Source: Spirochaetota bacterium
GTDB lineage: Bacteria; Spirochaetota; UBA4802; JAFGJZ01
Assembly: GCA_027858855.1 (NCBI GenBank)
Contig: JAQIBV010000025.1
Location: 1 to 57,644, forward strand
Direction: 5' to 3'
DNA: 57,644 nucleotides
In this document: positions 45,300-53,244 of the stretch, piece by piece
How positions within the stretch are numbered: the first letter of the stretch is position 1
Layout: each line of letters opens with the position of its first letter
Program-made: the position numbers and the translations under genes
The notes under the pieces: model-generated
The model's database searches: none
Told to the model about the DNA's origin: nothing
The model's input: only the letters and a program-made list of their open reading frames with translations

Positions 45300-46439
45300 A
45301 TGCACTTATCATTTCAGAAATTATTTTATGTCATTGCCACAATAATTGGAATATGTGCGATTTTAATTTTGGCAAAAGCGATACTTATTCCTATCGCATT
45401 TGCCTTTTTAATTGCGTTTGTACTATCTCCTCTAGCCCGAAAATTTGAATCCTGGGGAGCCAATAAAATAATATCGGCTTTTCTGTCCCTTTTAGTTATA
45501 TTCCTGTTAATCGGAGGATGCATTTTTCTTTTCTCAAATCAACTAATCCAGCTCTCGGAGAACTTAACTAATTTCAAAGCTAAAATCCTCACTGTTTTTG
45601 CAGACACTACATTGTTTATCAATAAAAACATCGGTTTTTTACCACAACTGGAAAGAGGAGAGTTATTAGATAAGCTCAAAAACTGGTTAAATGAATCTGT
45701 TGGAACATTGTTAAGCCACACATTCAACAACACAGCGAGTATAATTATTGGACTATTAACTTCAGTCATATTTGCCTTCCTGATACTTATTTACAGAAAT
45801 GAGCTGGTTCGAGCTCTGGTTCTCTTTTATCCTCAGGAACACAGAGAAAAGGCCTTAAAAATGATAAAATCTGTTCATCGGGTAGGACAGCAATACATAG
45901 TAGGAATGATGGTGATTATTCTGATACTGGGAGTTATTAACAGTATCGGACTTTGGATTATTGGCATAGAGAACCCTTTCCTTTTTGGCTTTTTGGCCGC
46001 TGCACTGGCCCTTATTCCTTATGCAGGAACTTTTTTAGGAGCTGCAATTCCTATATTATATTCTTTTATATCCTACGATACAATTTGGATGCCAATAACC
46101 ATAGGTATTTTCTTCTGGTTCGTTCAATTTTTAGAAAGCAACTTTCTGACTCCAAAAATAGTTGGAGGTAATTTGAAAATTAACGCTATAACCTCAATTT
46201 TAAGCATTATAATCGGTGCTTCAATCTGGGGTATTGCAGGCATGATTATATTTTTACCCTTCGCCGCCATGCTAAAAGTTGTTTGTGAAGAGTATGAAGA
46301 GCTTAAACCCATTGCTCTGTTAATCGGTGAACAAAATTATCGTAGTAAAGATACCAATAACGGGTTTTTTAAAAAGATGAAAAACCTGTTTTTTAAATTT
46401 CTTCCCACCTCTGAAAAAAAGAACAAAATTGATAAATAA
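45300..46439 (+). CDS. AI-2E family transporter (PerM-like)
   Basis: A polytopic inner-membrane protein of about 380 residues. Hydrophobic segments come as the family's set: two at the N-terminus (about residues 10-60), one near 65-85, a soluble stretch containing FLPQLERGELLDKLKNWLN, then a C-terminal cluster with the conserved VGQQYIVGMMVIILILG, AALALIPYAGTFLGA and LTPKIVGGNLKINAITSILSI. Some relatives export AI-2, others are Na+/H+ antiporters, so substrate is open. Start may be ATG 45300 or GTG 45291. Monocistronic. Confidence 0.88.
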   Translation: MHLSFQKLFYVIATIIGICAILILAKAILIPIAFAFLIAFVLSPLARKFESWGANKIISAFLSLLVIFLLIGGCIFLFSNQLIQLSENLTNFKAKILTVFADTTLFINKNIGFLPQLERGELLDKLKNWLNESVGTLLSHTFNNTASIIIGLLTSVIFAFLILIYRNELVRALVLFYPQEHREKALKMIKSVHRVGQQYIVGMMVIILILGVINSIGLWIIGIENPFLFGFLAAALALIPYAGTFLGAAIPILYSFISYDTIWMPITIGIFFWFVQFLESNFLTPKIVGGNLKINAITSILSIIIGASIWGIAGMIIFLPFAAMLKVVCEEYEELKPIALLIGEQNYRSKDTNNGFFKKMKNLFFKFLPTSEKKNKIDK

Positions 46440-46733
46440 ACGATATCCATTAGAACACCTATTTTAGGCTCTAATACCTTAAGATAATTACTCTATTCTT
46501 GTATAATAAATATTTTAGTGCTTATTTTCTAATAAAGTTGACTTATTCTTGATCAATGCTACAAAACAGTGTATATTCTACCAACATACGGTGGTCATCT
46601 TATAATACTTCTACATAGTTTTAATGCAAACATTTACAAATCACCGCATTGTCTTAGATACTTCGGCGAACTATGGCACAGGTTCTGCTGATTAACGATG
46701 CTTTTACCTACTTCACATATAGACGATTTTGTC
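46440..46733. other. Gap before the YqjD-like cluster
   Basis: No gene. A sigma-54-like match, TGGCACAGGTTCTGC, is at 46674-46688 with the GG and GC at the right spacing, 142 bases before the next gene. It might be a target of the NtrC-type regulator, but one match is weak evidence. Confidence 0.3.
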
Positions 46734-46770
46734 TTGTGACATCCATTTCCCCCTTGCTATACGGTATCTG
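46734..46770 (+). promoter_or_regulatory. Promoter-like motif TTGTGACA-N18-TACGGTATCTG
   Basis: TTGTGACA (46734-46741), exactly 18 bases, TACGGTATCTG (46760-46770), 60 bases before the YqjD-like gene. The same two boxes with the same spacing recur at 48546-48582. The shared layout suggests recognition by one alternative, perhaps stress, sigma factor. Confidence 0.45.
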
Positions 46771-46829
46771 ATACTGAATAAATTATTACAAAAAAATAGT
46801 AATGCGGCATAACCGTATAGGAGAAGATA

Positions 46830-47138
46830 ATGAGCGATATTAAAAAGAGCAAGAAGCAATTACAGGATTCACTAAAAAAACTGGTTGCAGACACAAAAGA
46901 GTTGTTAGGTTCAACTGCAAATGTCTCGGACAGTGCAGCCAAGGCCGCAAGAGCGCAAGTAGAAGAAAGCTTAAATATAGTTCAGAATCATGTTTCTTCG
47001 GGTATTTCCGATGTTGAAGGCAGGTTCGAAGATCAACTCCATGAGTTAGACCAGCACGTAAAGGCTAATCCCTACAAAACGATGGGTATCTGTTGTGGAG
47101 TTGGACTCCTTTTAGGATTCCTGATCGGTCGTAAATAA
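46830..47138 (+). CDS. DUF883 (YqjD/ElaB-like) membrane-anchored protein
   Basis: A 102-residue tail-anchored protein: a long amphipathic helix (about residues 1-75, rich in K, D, A) followed by NPYKTMGICCGVGLLLGFLIGRK, the characteristic C-terminal glycine-rich membrane helix of DUF883. E. coli YqjD and ElaB bind ribosomes and sit in the inner membrane under stationary-phase control. A GGAGAAG ribosome site precedes it. It opens a three-gene cluster with YqjE- and YqjK-like genes, the same order as in proteobacteria. Confidence 0.88.
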   Translation: MSDIKKSKKQLQDSLKKLVADTKELLGSTANVSDSAAKAARAQVEESLNIVQNHVSSGISDVEGRFEDQLHELDQHVKANPYKTMGICCGVGLLLGFLIGRK

Positions 47139-47163
47139 GACTGCTTCGGCAGACGAGGTAAAA

Positions 47164-47499
47164 ATGATTGAACGTGTACCAAAATTATTCCTGCAAATAC
47201 TGCAGAATCGGCTTCAGTTGATTTCGTTAGAGCTACAAGAGGAGAAGATTCGATTTAAAAGACAAATGGCGCTTAGCGTTGTTGGAGCTATACTTGGAGT
47301 GACGGGTCTTATTGGACTCGGCATTTTGATTATTTATCTTGTGCCGACTGCAGATCGAGTTCTCGTTGCCTCAATAATCATTGCGATATTTATTATTACG
47401 TCGGTTGTGCTACTGGTAGTTGTGCAAGGACTTTCTCGCCGACATACACCGTTCGAAGCAACGCTTGCGACGCTCGACAAGGACATCTACAAATCATGA
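47164..47499 (+). CDS. YqjE-like / holin-superfamily-6 membrane protein
   Basis: A 111-residue protein with an N-terminal amphipathic helix (RLQLISLELQEEKIRFKRQ) and two membrane helices (about 38-60 and 70-95), the layout of YqjE (phage holin superfamily 6). Lytic function is unlikely in this setting; it normally accompanies DUF883 proteins. It begins 25 bases after that gene and overlaps the next by four. Confidence 0.82.
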   Translation: MIERVPKLFLQILQNRLQLISLELQEEKIRFKRQMALSVVGAILGVTGLIGLGILIIYLVPTADRVLVASIIIAIFIITSVVLLVVVQGLSRRHTPFEATLATLDKDIYKS

Positions 47500-47681
47500 G
47501 CAAACGAAAAGAACTACATTACATTAAAGAGCAAAAACAACTGTTAATTGCAAAAGCCGACTTGCAGCGTTTAACCTTTCTACTGACTACCAGACCTGTA
47601 TTTAACGTTCTTCGAGCAGCCGATGCTGGCATTCTTGCTATAAAAACCGGCAAGGCGATCAAGCGTCTTATTATGCACTGA
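47496..47681 (+). CDS. YqjK-like small basic protein
   Basis: A 61-residue, strongly basic protein (KRKELHYIKEQKQLLIAKAD, ending KTGKAIKRLIMH) overlapping the YqjE-like stop codon (ATGA). Size, charge and position match YqjK-like proteins, the third member of this cluster in other bacteria. Function unknown. Confidence 0.7.
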   Translation: MSKRKELHYIKEQKQLLIAKADLQRLTFLLTTRPVFNVLRAADAGILAIKTGKAIKRLIMH

Positions 47682-47881
47682 TTGCGTAACGAAGGTATGT
47701 AATGACCAACCACCACAACCCACTGTGTGCTTCTAAAAACGCAACATAGGTTTTCTATATGCTAATGCTTGTTTTTCTTTTATCTATTTAGTTATAGAGG
47801 CCTATGCCTTAATATTCATATTTTATCAATACAAAATGAGAGCTTATAGCAAATATTTTGTATAAAACAATGGAGAATACC

Positions 47882-48421
47882 ATGGTAAAGATGCTCGTGC
47901 TGCTAATCCTACTCTTATCAGCTATTGGGTCGGTGACCGGTTATCTGTTTCTGGACAATGAAATTGCCGTAGGTGAAGCCGAAATAGTCGAAGGGCAAAA
48001 AAAGCAGGAAGAAGGCAAGTCAGAAATGAAGGAAGGTAAGGCTGAATTAAAAGCTGGCAAGAAAGAGTTGTCCGAGGGGAAGGAAGATTACGCGGAAGCA
48101 AAAGACAACAAAATGTTGGTGTTAGCGGATAAGCTACTGAACGAGGGAGAAGGTCTTGAAGAGGGCAGAGAGCAGATCGCCGAAGGTAATAAAGAGGTTT
48201 CCGAAGGAAAACGTGAAGTTAATATCGGGGAAAGGCAACTTGAAGAAGGTAAGCAGAAACTAAGCCGCGGGAAAGAGCAGCTAAAGATAGCCAAGAATGC
48301 ACGCCTTGCATGTGCGATCGGGGCTGGTATTTTCACAATCCTAACCGTTTTACTCGGAATCTACTGGAGACAAAACGTAAATAAATTACTAACCAGAGTC
48401 TTTAAGTCTGTAAAAGGGTAA
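47882..48421 (+). CDS. Membrane protein with EGK-rich coiled coil
   Basis: About 179 residues: a membrane helix at the N-terminus (LVLLILLLSAIGSVTGYLFL), about 105 residues of short repeats built on (E/A)EGKxELxEGKxE, and a second membrane helix (ACAIGAGIFTILTVLLGIYW). The repeats predict a charged coiled coil between two helices, in the periplasm if the ends face inwards. Similar EGK repeats occur in YhgE/Pip-like proteins, but this is not one. I start at ATG 47882, with GGAGA five bases upstream. Probably part of the envelope-stress cluster; function unknown. Confidence 0.75.
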   Translation: MVKMLVLLILLLSAIGSVTGYLFLDNEIAVGEAEIVEGQKKQEEGKSEMKEGKAELKAGKKELSEGKEDYAEAKDNKMLVLADKLLNEGEGLEEGREQIAEGNKEVSEGKREVNIGERQLEEGKQKLSRGKEQLKIAKNARLACAIGAGIFTILTVLLGIYWRQNVNKLLTRVFKSVKG

Positions 48422-48486
48422 TTCAGCTACGTATAACAGTATACGCTTCAGTGAGTGCAGGTACAATGTTTTTCGGTATAGTCAAG

Positions 48487-48510
48487 ACTACCGGCAGAGC
48501 CGGTGGTTTA
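48487..48510 (+). terminator. Hairpin after the EGK-repeat gene
   Basis: ACCGGC (48490-48495) and GCCGGT (48499-48504) pair around AGA, extended by three more pairs. A short T-rich tail follows, so it is a probable but weak terminator. Confidence 0.5.
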
Positions 48511-48545
48511 CTCTATTAATTACTTCAAATATCAATGTTTACATC

Positions 48546-48582
48546 TTGTGACAAGAATAGTTCCGCTAACATATGATATCTG
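48546..48582 (+). promoter_or_regulatory. Second copy of the promoter-like motif
   Basis: TTGTGACA (48546-48553), 18 bases, TATGATATCTG (48572-48582), matching 46734-46770. Downstream is only a 27-codon frame (TTG 48625 with AAAAGGA upstream, stop 48708) that runs into the treY end, perhaps the beginning of a lost gene. Confidence 0.4.
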
Positions 48583-48704
48583 TATTGTAAACAGTATTTG
48601 ATGAATCACCGAGAAAAGGATTTATTGATTATTTCGAATCAAAATGAAACCGAAGTAATTCTTGTTTCAAAATATTTAATAAATAGTTTGTGTGTTGTTT
48701 TAAT

Positions 48705-51413
48705 TTAGCCACCCTCATACAAAACTATTGGTAATGTATTAGAGTACAGAGTATTCAGGCCAACAGCTCCGACTGCATCCAACGTTGAATCTGGTTTAAG
48801 AATGCTTTGCCATGTGCGCGGTGCATGCCCGGGTAAGATTATCTCTGTATCCTTCCAATCAAAACTCAGAATTTTATCTCTATCAGCATTGCACAGTTTT
48901 GCCATAAATAACGGTACAGCCACAAGCAGCCATTTTTCTCCGTATTGCCGTATAAAAGCCACAACACTATTTTTATACTCTCCATTGACCTTTAACGGTA
49001 GATATTCACCGGACATGAATAGATCAGGATTCGCCCTTCTGTATTGCATGAGTGTTCGGGTAAGCCTTAATTTGATTTTTCCGTTGTACCGTTCCTCCCA
49101 TAAATTTTCCCATAGCCCCTCTGGTTCCTTTGACGATAATTGTTGCAACTCGTCCAGCAGGCATATTCTTAGCCTGTAATTAACGGGCCGACGATTGTCG
49201 GGGTCTACAAGGCTCAAATCCCACAGCTCAGTTCCCTGATAAATATCCGGTATTCCCGGACTTGTGCATTTAAGTATAAGTTGCGATATGGAATTGATAA
49301 TTCCAAAATCGGATATTTTCGAATGCAATTCAGTAAACGCTTTCCAAAATGGTCTGCTTTTATCAAGTAACGAAAGAGTGAAATCAGATACTTTATCCTC
49401 ATAATCTTCTTCTGGATTCGTCCAGTTGCTGTGGGTTTTAGCCTCACGGAGTGCCTTCGGTATATACTCCTGTAAACGTTCACTAACATCGTCATCCGGT
49501 TCTCCGGGCATTGGATACATGCCAAGCAGGGTAAGATAGATGGAATATTCATCGTTCAAATCAGGACTACTATTAATTTTGAGATCATTATTCATTTTCC
49601 TGAATGCAGTAACATTCTGAAACCAAATTTCAGGAATTTCAGTAACTACATTCAACCTGGCTCGAACATCTTCACCTCTTTTGGTATCATGAGTGGATGT
49701 TGTATTCATAGTAAGCGGATGGTGAGCCATTCGATCACGCATTTTATCATGCCACTCGGAAATACTGATGCCAAACACTTCCAGAGAATCGCCCACTTCA
49801 TTATGCCCGATAAACCGGTTGTAGCTATACATCAGAGTATCTTCAACACCCTTTGCCATTAACGGTCCGGATATCTGCATCATTCTGCGGTAAAAATGGA
49901 GCATCCTCTGATCGAAAGTATCATTACCATTTCCTGTGTCTTCAAGAAGAAACTTTTGTAACAGAGCTGCGGCTTCGCGAAGTTCTGCATGAGAGTGAAT
50001 GATTTCGTCAAAAATATCTGCCACTGCTGCGGCTTCATCAGATGGTAAGGGCATTTGCCTGCCATAAAATCTGTAAACCGGAAACTCAATCAGAAAGGCA
50101 CCAATCACTTCTTTTAACTTAAATGAATCAATTTGTGACATTTCAATATTCAGTGACACCAGGGCATGTTTCAGATCACAAAACAGGTTTTCCAGCTCGC
50201 CCGCCATTCTTTGACACAGAATAAATTTTTTTCTCGATTTAATCTGTTGCGCCAGAGAATCTTTATCCCTGCTTATACTTCGATAAAAATCGGCAAACTG
50301 TTTTTCACTTTTATTATACGTCAGTAAATTATTAACCGTTGCTAAAAAACTATACCCGGTTGCCCCCTCAACAGGCCAATTGCGGGGAATCACTTCATCG
50401 TGTTCCAGAATTTTCTCGACAACAATATAGGTCTCTTTCCCGGCGGCCTTCCGTAACCTCTCCAGATATTCCACCGGATCATACAGACCATCGACATGAT
50501 CGATCCGTAACCCCTGAAAAACGCCTTCCCGTAACAATTCAAAAATCGTTTGATGATATGCATCAAAAACTTTTTTATCCTGAATGTTCAGACATATCAA
50601 TCCGTTTACCGTAAAGAAGCGCCGGTAGTTTATCTCTTTGTGCGTACGTTGCCAATGACATAACTGATATGTCTGTTCGTGCAGCAATTCGCTGAGTAGT
50701 TTTTCAGAATTGTTTATTCTTTTTAAGCAGGAGTGTATATGATCTTTTTCTTTTGAATTAGATGAGGCATTTGAAAGATCTGTTATGAACGAATCCCAGG
50801 ATGAAAATTCATTTTCATTATCTCTTAATTCAGGAGTATCTTTAAGCAATCTGTGCAATATCGATTGAATATCAACAGAAACAGTCCTCAATATTTTACT
50901 ATATGCGGAAAGATTGACCGGATAATTCTGTTCATACACATTAAAATAGAACCGTCCATTAATAAACACAATTTCTATTACATTATTTTTAAGAGCAGTA
51001 TTCAGATCAGTACCCAGAAACGGCACCATTAACGGTTCACTGCTTAACCAGTTGATGTCGAAATAACAGGAGAATGGAGATTGTTGCCCCTTCTCAAGTA
51101 CATCTGCCAACCAGGGATTGCTTGTATCGTATGCCAGATGATTGGGTACAATATCCTGTAACCATCCAATTTGAACTTTTTTCAATTTGTTGTGCAGCTT
51201 ATCTAATTCTTTACGAGTTCCTATTTCAGGATTAATAGCATGCGGATTAATGCCATCATATCCATGAGCACTACCCTTCACAGCCTCAAAAATAGGCGAA
51301 GCATACAGAGTTCCAATTCCCAGTTTGTCGAAATATGCCACCAGATTATCGGCATCCTGAAAGTCGAATTGCTTATGAAATTGTATTCGATATGTGCTTA
51401 TTGGATTATACAT
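48705..51413 (-). CDS. treY: Maltooligosyl trehalose synthase TreY
   Basis: A 902-residue GH13 enzyme that turns the reducing end of maltooligosaccharides into an alpha,alpha-1,1 trehalose unit. It starts NPISTYRIQFHKQFDF, as family members do; the catalytic Asp is in GLRIDHVDGLYDP, the Glu in YIVVEKILEHDE, the third acid in TSTHDTKRGEDVRARL. The end has IPDIYQGTELWDLSLVDPDNRRPV. Its ATG overlaps the treZ stop by eight bases; last gene of treX-treZ-treY. Cytosolic. Confidence 0.96.
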   Translation of the reverse strand: MYNPISTYRIQFHKQFDFQDADNLVAYFDKLGIGTLYASPIFEAVKGSAHGYDGINPHAINPEIGTRKELDKLHNKLKKVQIGWLQDIVPNHLAYDTSNPWLADVLEKGQQSPFSCYFDINWLSSEPLMVPFLGTDLNTALKNNVIEIVFINGRFYFNVYEQNYPVNLSAYSKILRTVSVDIQSILHRLLKDTPELRDNENEFSSWDSFITDLSNASSNSKEKDHIHSCLKRINNSEKLLSELLHEQTYQLCHWQRTHKEINYRRFFTVNGLICLNIQDKKVFDAYHQTIFELLREGVFQGLRIDHVDGLYDPVEYLERLRKAAGKETYIVVEKILEHDEVIPRNWPVEGATGYSFLATVNNLLTYNKSEKQFADFYRSISRDKDSLAQQIKSRKKFILCQRMAGELENLFCDLKHALVSLNIEMSQIDSFKLKEVIGAFLIEFPVYRFYGRQMPLPSDEAAAVADIFDEIIHSHAELREAAALLQKFLLEDTGNGNDTFDQRMLHFYRRMMQISGPLMAKGVEDTLMYSYNRFIGHNEVGDSLEVFGISISEWHDKMRDRMAHHPLTMNTTSTHDTKRGEDVRARLNVVTEIPEIWFQNVTAFRKMNNDLKINSSPDLNDEYSIYLTLLGMYPMPGEPDDDVSERLQEYIPKALREAKTHSNWTNPEEDYEDKVSDFTLSLLDKSRPFWKAFTELHSKISDFGIINSISQLILKCTSPGIPDIYQGTELWDLSLVDPDNRRPVNYRLRICLLDELQQLSSKEPEGLWENLWEERYNGKIKLRLTRTLMQYRRANPDLFMSGEYLPLKVNGEYKNSVVAFIRQYGEKWLLVAVPLFMAKLCNADRDKILSFDWKDTEIILPGHAPRTWQSILKPDSTLDAVGAVGLNTLYSNTLPIVLYEGG

Positions 51414-53244
51414 GATTGTTAGCGAAGATAGTTATAGATTGTGGAGGCAATACTATCGGCTTGCTGTCCGCCTGCTCCACTGTTAAAGGATGCTTGCCAC
51501 GCCATCGTGGATCAGATGAATTAAACAGAGAATATAGTGTATCCTCCCCGGTGTAACCCGTTAGCCGCTGTATAGAAGAAGAAAAATTCAGGATACACAG
51601 TAGCAGCGCTTCCCGTTTCTTATAGGATAGAGTTATTACTTTTTCAGAATCATTACAGCTAACCTCAAACCTGCCTGTTTGACGGGTTAATAAATCACGA
51701 TATTTTTTTCTAAAATCAATCAAAGCCTTATAGTATTCCAGCATAGTTAAATGTGGCTCTCTACCTGCTTCAGCCCATGAAACCTTTGATGCCAGAAAGG
51801 TTTCTTCACTTTGTGGATCAGGTGTTTCGCCCTCTAATTGAAAGTCTTTGAACTCCTCTTTCCGCCCTTTTCGTACTGCATCAATTAAATCTTTGTCTGT
51901 GTGGCTTACAAAATAGAGAAAAGGGCTAAAGCCCCCCCACTCTTCGCCCATGAAGAGTAGTGGAATGTACGGACTAACCAAAACTGCACCTGCAAGAAGT
52001 TTTTGCATTTCAAAATTTAACAAATGGCTTGTCCGCTCGCCCTTCATCCTGTTACCAATCTGGTCATGATTTTGCGAAAACACGATGAATTTTTCAGCCG
52101 ACAGATGGGAAGCGCTTGCTCCAAATGTTTTATTACGGTATTTGGAGAATAGCCCATCATAAACATACGCTCCATTGTATGATTTTGCCAGATCCTTAAT
52201 TCCTGTGAAATCAGAATAATAACCTGTAGCCTTTTCGCCGGCTGTAACCCGAAGGGCATGATGAAACTCATCAATCCATTGGGCGTGCATGCCATATCCA
52301 CATTCACTTTTACCTTGTATATATTTGGGATCGTTCAGGTCACACTCTGCAATCAGGTAATATGGACGGCCCCTATTTTTTTCTAGTTCAGAAACCCGAT
52401 CGGCAAGTTCGGTAAGGAAGTGTTTTGCTCCTAAATCTTTGATGGCATGAACCGCATCAAGCCGTAACGCATCTATGTGAAAATCTCTCAGCCACATTAA
52501 TGCGTTCTCAATATAAAAATGCCGTACACCGTCACATCCGGAATCGTCAAAGTTTATCGCATGACCCCAGGGTGTTTTATAATTATCGGTAAAATAGGGG
52601 CCATATATTCCAAGGATATTTCCTTCAGGACCAAGATGGTTATACACTACATCAAGAATAACAGCTATATTCTGCTGGTGACAAGCATCAACTAATTGCT
52701 GAAGGGCTTTATAACCACCATAAGAATTCTGAACGGCAAAGGGAAACACGCCGTCATACCCCCAGTTTCGTGAACCAGGGAATTGTGCCACAGGCATAAT
52801 TTCAACAGCAGTAATTCCCAGCGATTTCAGATGAGGAATCTTGTCGATGATTGCAGTGAGTGTTCCATCTGGTGTAAATGCTCCGGTATGCGCTTCGTAA
52901 ATAATATATTCGGCTAATGCATGGTTATTCCATGAGGAGTCACGCCATTTATAAAGAGAGAGATCAACAGCTTCAGAAAGGCCATGAACACCATCAAGCT
53001 GACTGAGTGATACCGGATCAGGGTATTTTTTCTCATCATCCAGTATGAAGCGGTATCTATCACCCGGAGCTATCTTTTCAGAATGAAGCATCCAACGCCC
53101 TCTCTCTTCAGGCTTTAATGGGATAACCAGATTCTTACCGGGAATCTCAATTTTTAAACTCGATGTGTTGGGTGCCCATACTTTGACTTGCGCCAATCCA
53201 TTATTTGAGTCGAATGTGATACCTAAATTTAGTCGATCAATCAA
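51406..53244 (-). CDS. treZ: Maltooligosyl trehalose trehalohydrolase TreZ
   Basis: Releases trehalose from the product of TreY. About 612 residues: an N-terminal CBM48-like domain (AQVKVWAPNTSSLKIEI), then a GH13 barrel with VVYNHLGPEGN, ALRLDAVHAI (Asp nucleophile), YLIAECDLND (Glu) and SQNHDQIGNR. PLLFMGEEWG and the small C-terminal beta domain complete it. I prefer a TTG start at 53244, because AGGAAGGA lies seven bases upstream and it overlaps the treX stop by eight bases; an ATG at 53265 has no ribosome site. Confidence 0.94.
   Translation of the reverse strand: MIDRLNLGITFDSNNGLAQVKVWAPNTSSLKIEIPGKNLVIPLKPEERGRWMLHSEKIAPGDRYRFILDDEKKYPDPVSLSQLDGVHGLSEAVDLSLYKWRDSSWNNHALAEYIIYEAHTGAFTPDGTLTAIIDKIPHLKSLGITAVEIMPVAQFPGSRNWGYDGVFPFAVQNSYGGYKALQQLVDACHQQNIAVILDVVYNHLGPEGNILGIYGPYFTDNYKTPWGHAINFDDSGCDGVRHFYIENALMWLRDFHIDALRLDAVHAIKDLGAKHFLTELADRVSELEKNRGRPYYLIAECDLNDPKYIQGKSECGYGMHAQWIDEFHHALRVTAGEKATGYYSDFTGIKDLAKSYNGAYVYDGLFSKYRNKTFGASASHLSAEKFIVFSQNHDQIGNRMKGERTSHLLNFEMQKLLAGAVLVSPYIPLLFMGEEWGGFSPFLYFVSHTDKDLIDAVRKGRKEEFKDFQLEGETPDPQSEETFLASKVSWAEAGREPHLTMLEYYKALIDFRKKYRDLLTRQTGRFEVSCNDSEKVITLSYKKREALLLCILNFSSSIQRLTGYTGEDTLYSLFNSSDPRWRGKHPLTVEQADSKPIVLPPQSITIFANNHV

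Noticed and set aside
48625-48708. A 27-codon frame starting TTG after an AAAAGGA site, downstream of the second promoter-like motif
   Set aside because: Too short to support and not recognisable; kept only as a note with the promoter motif.
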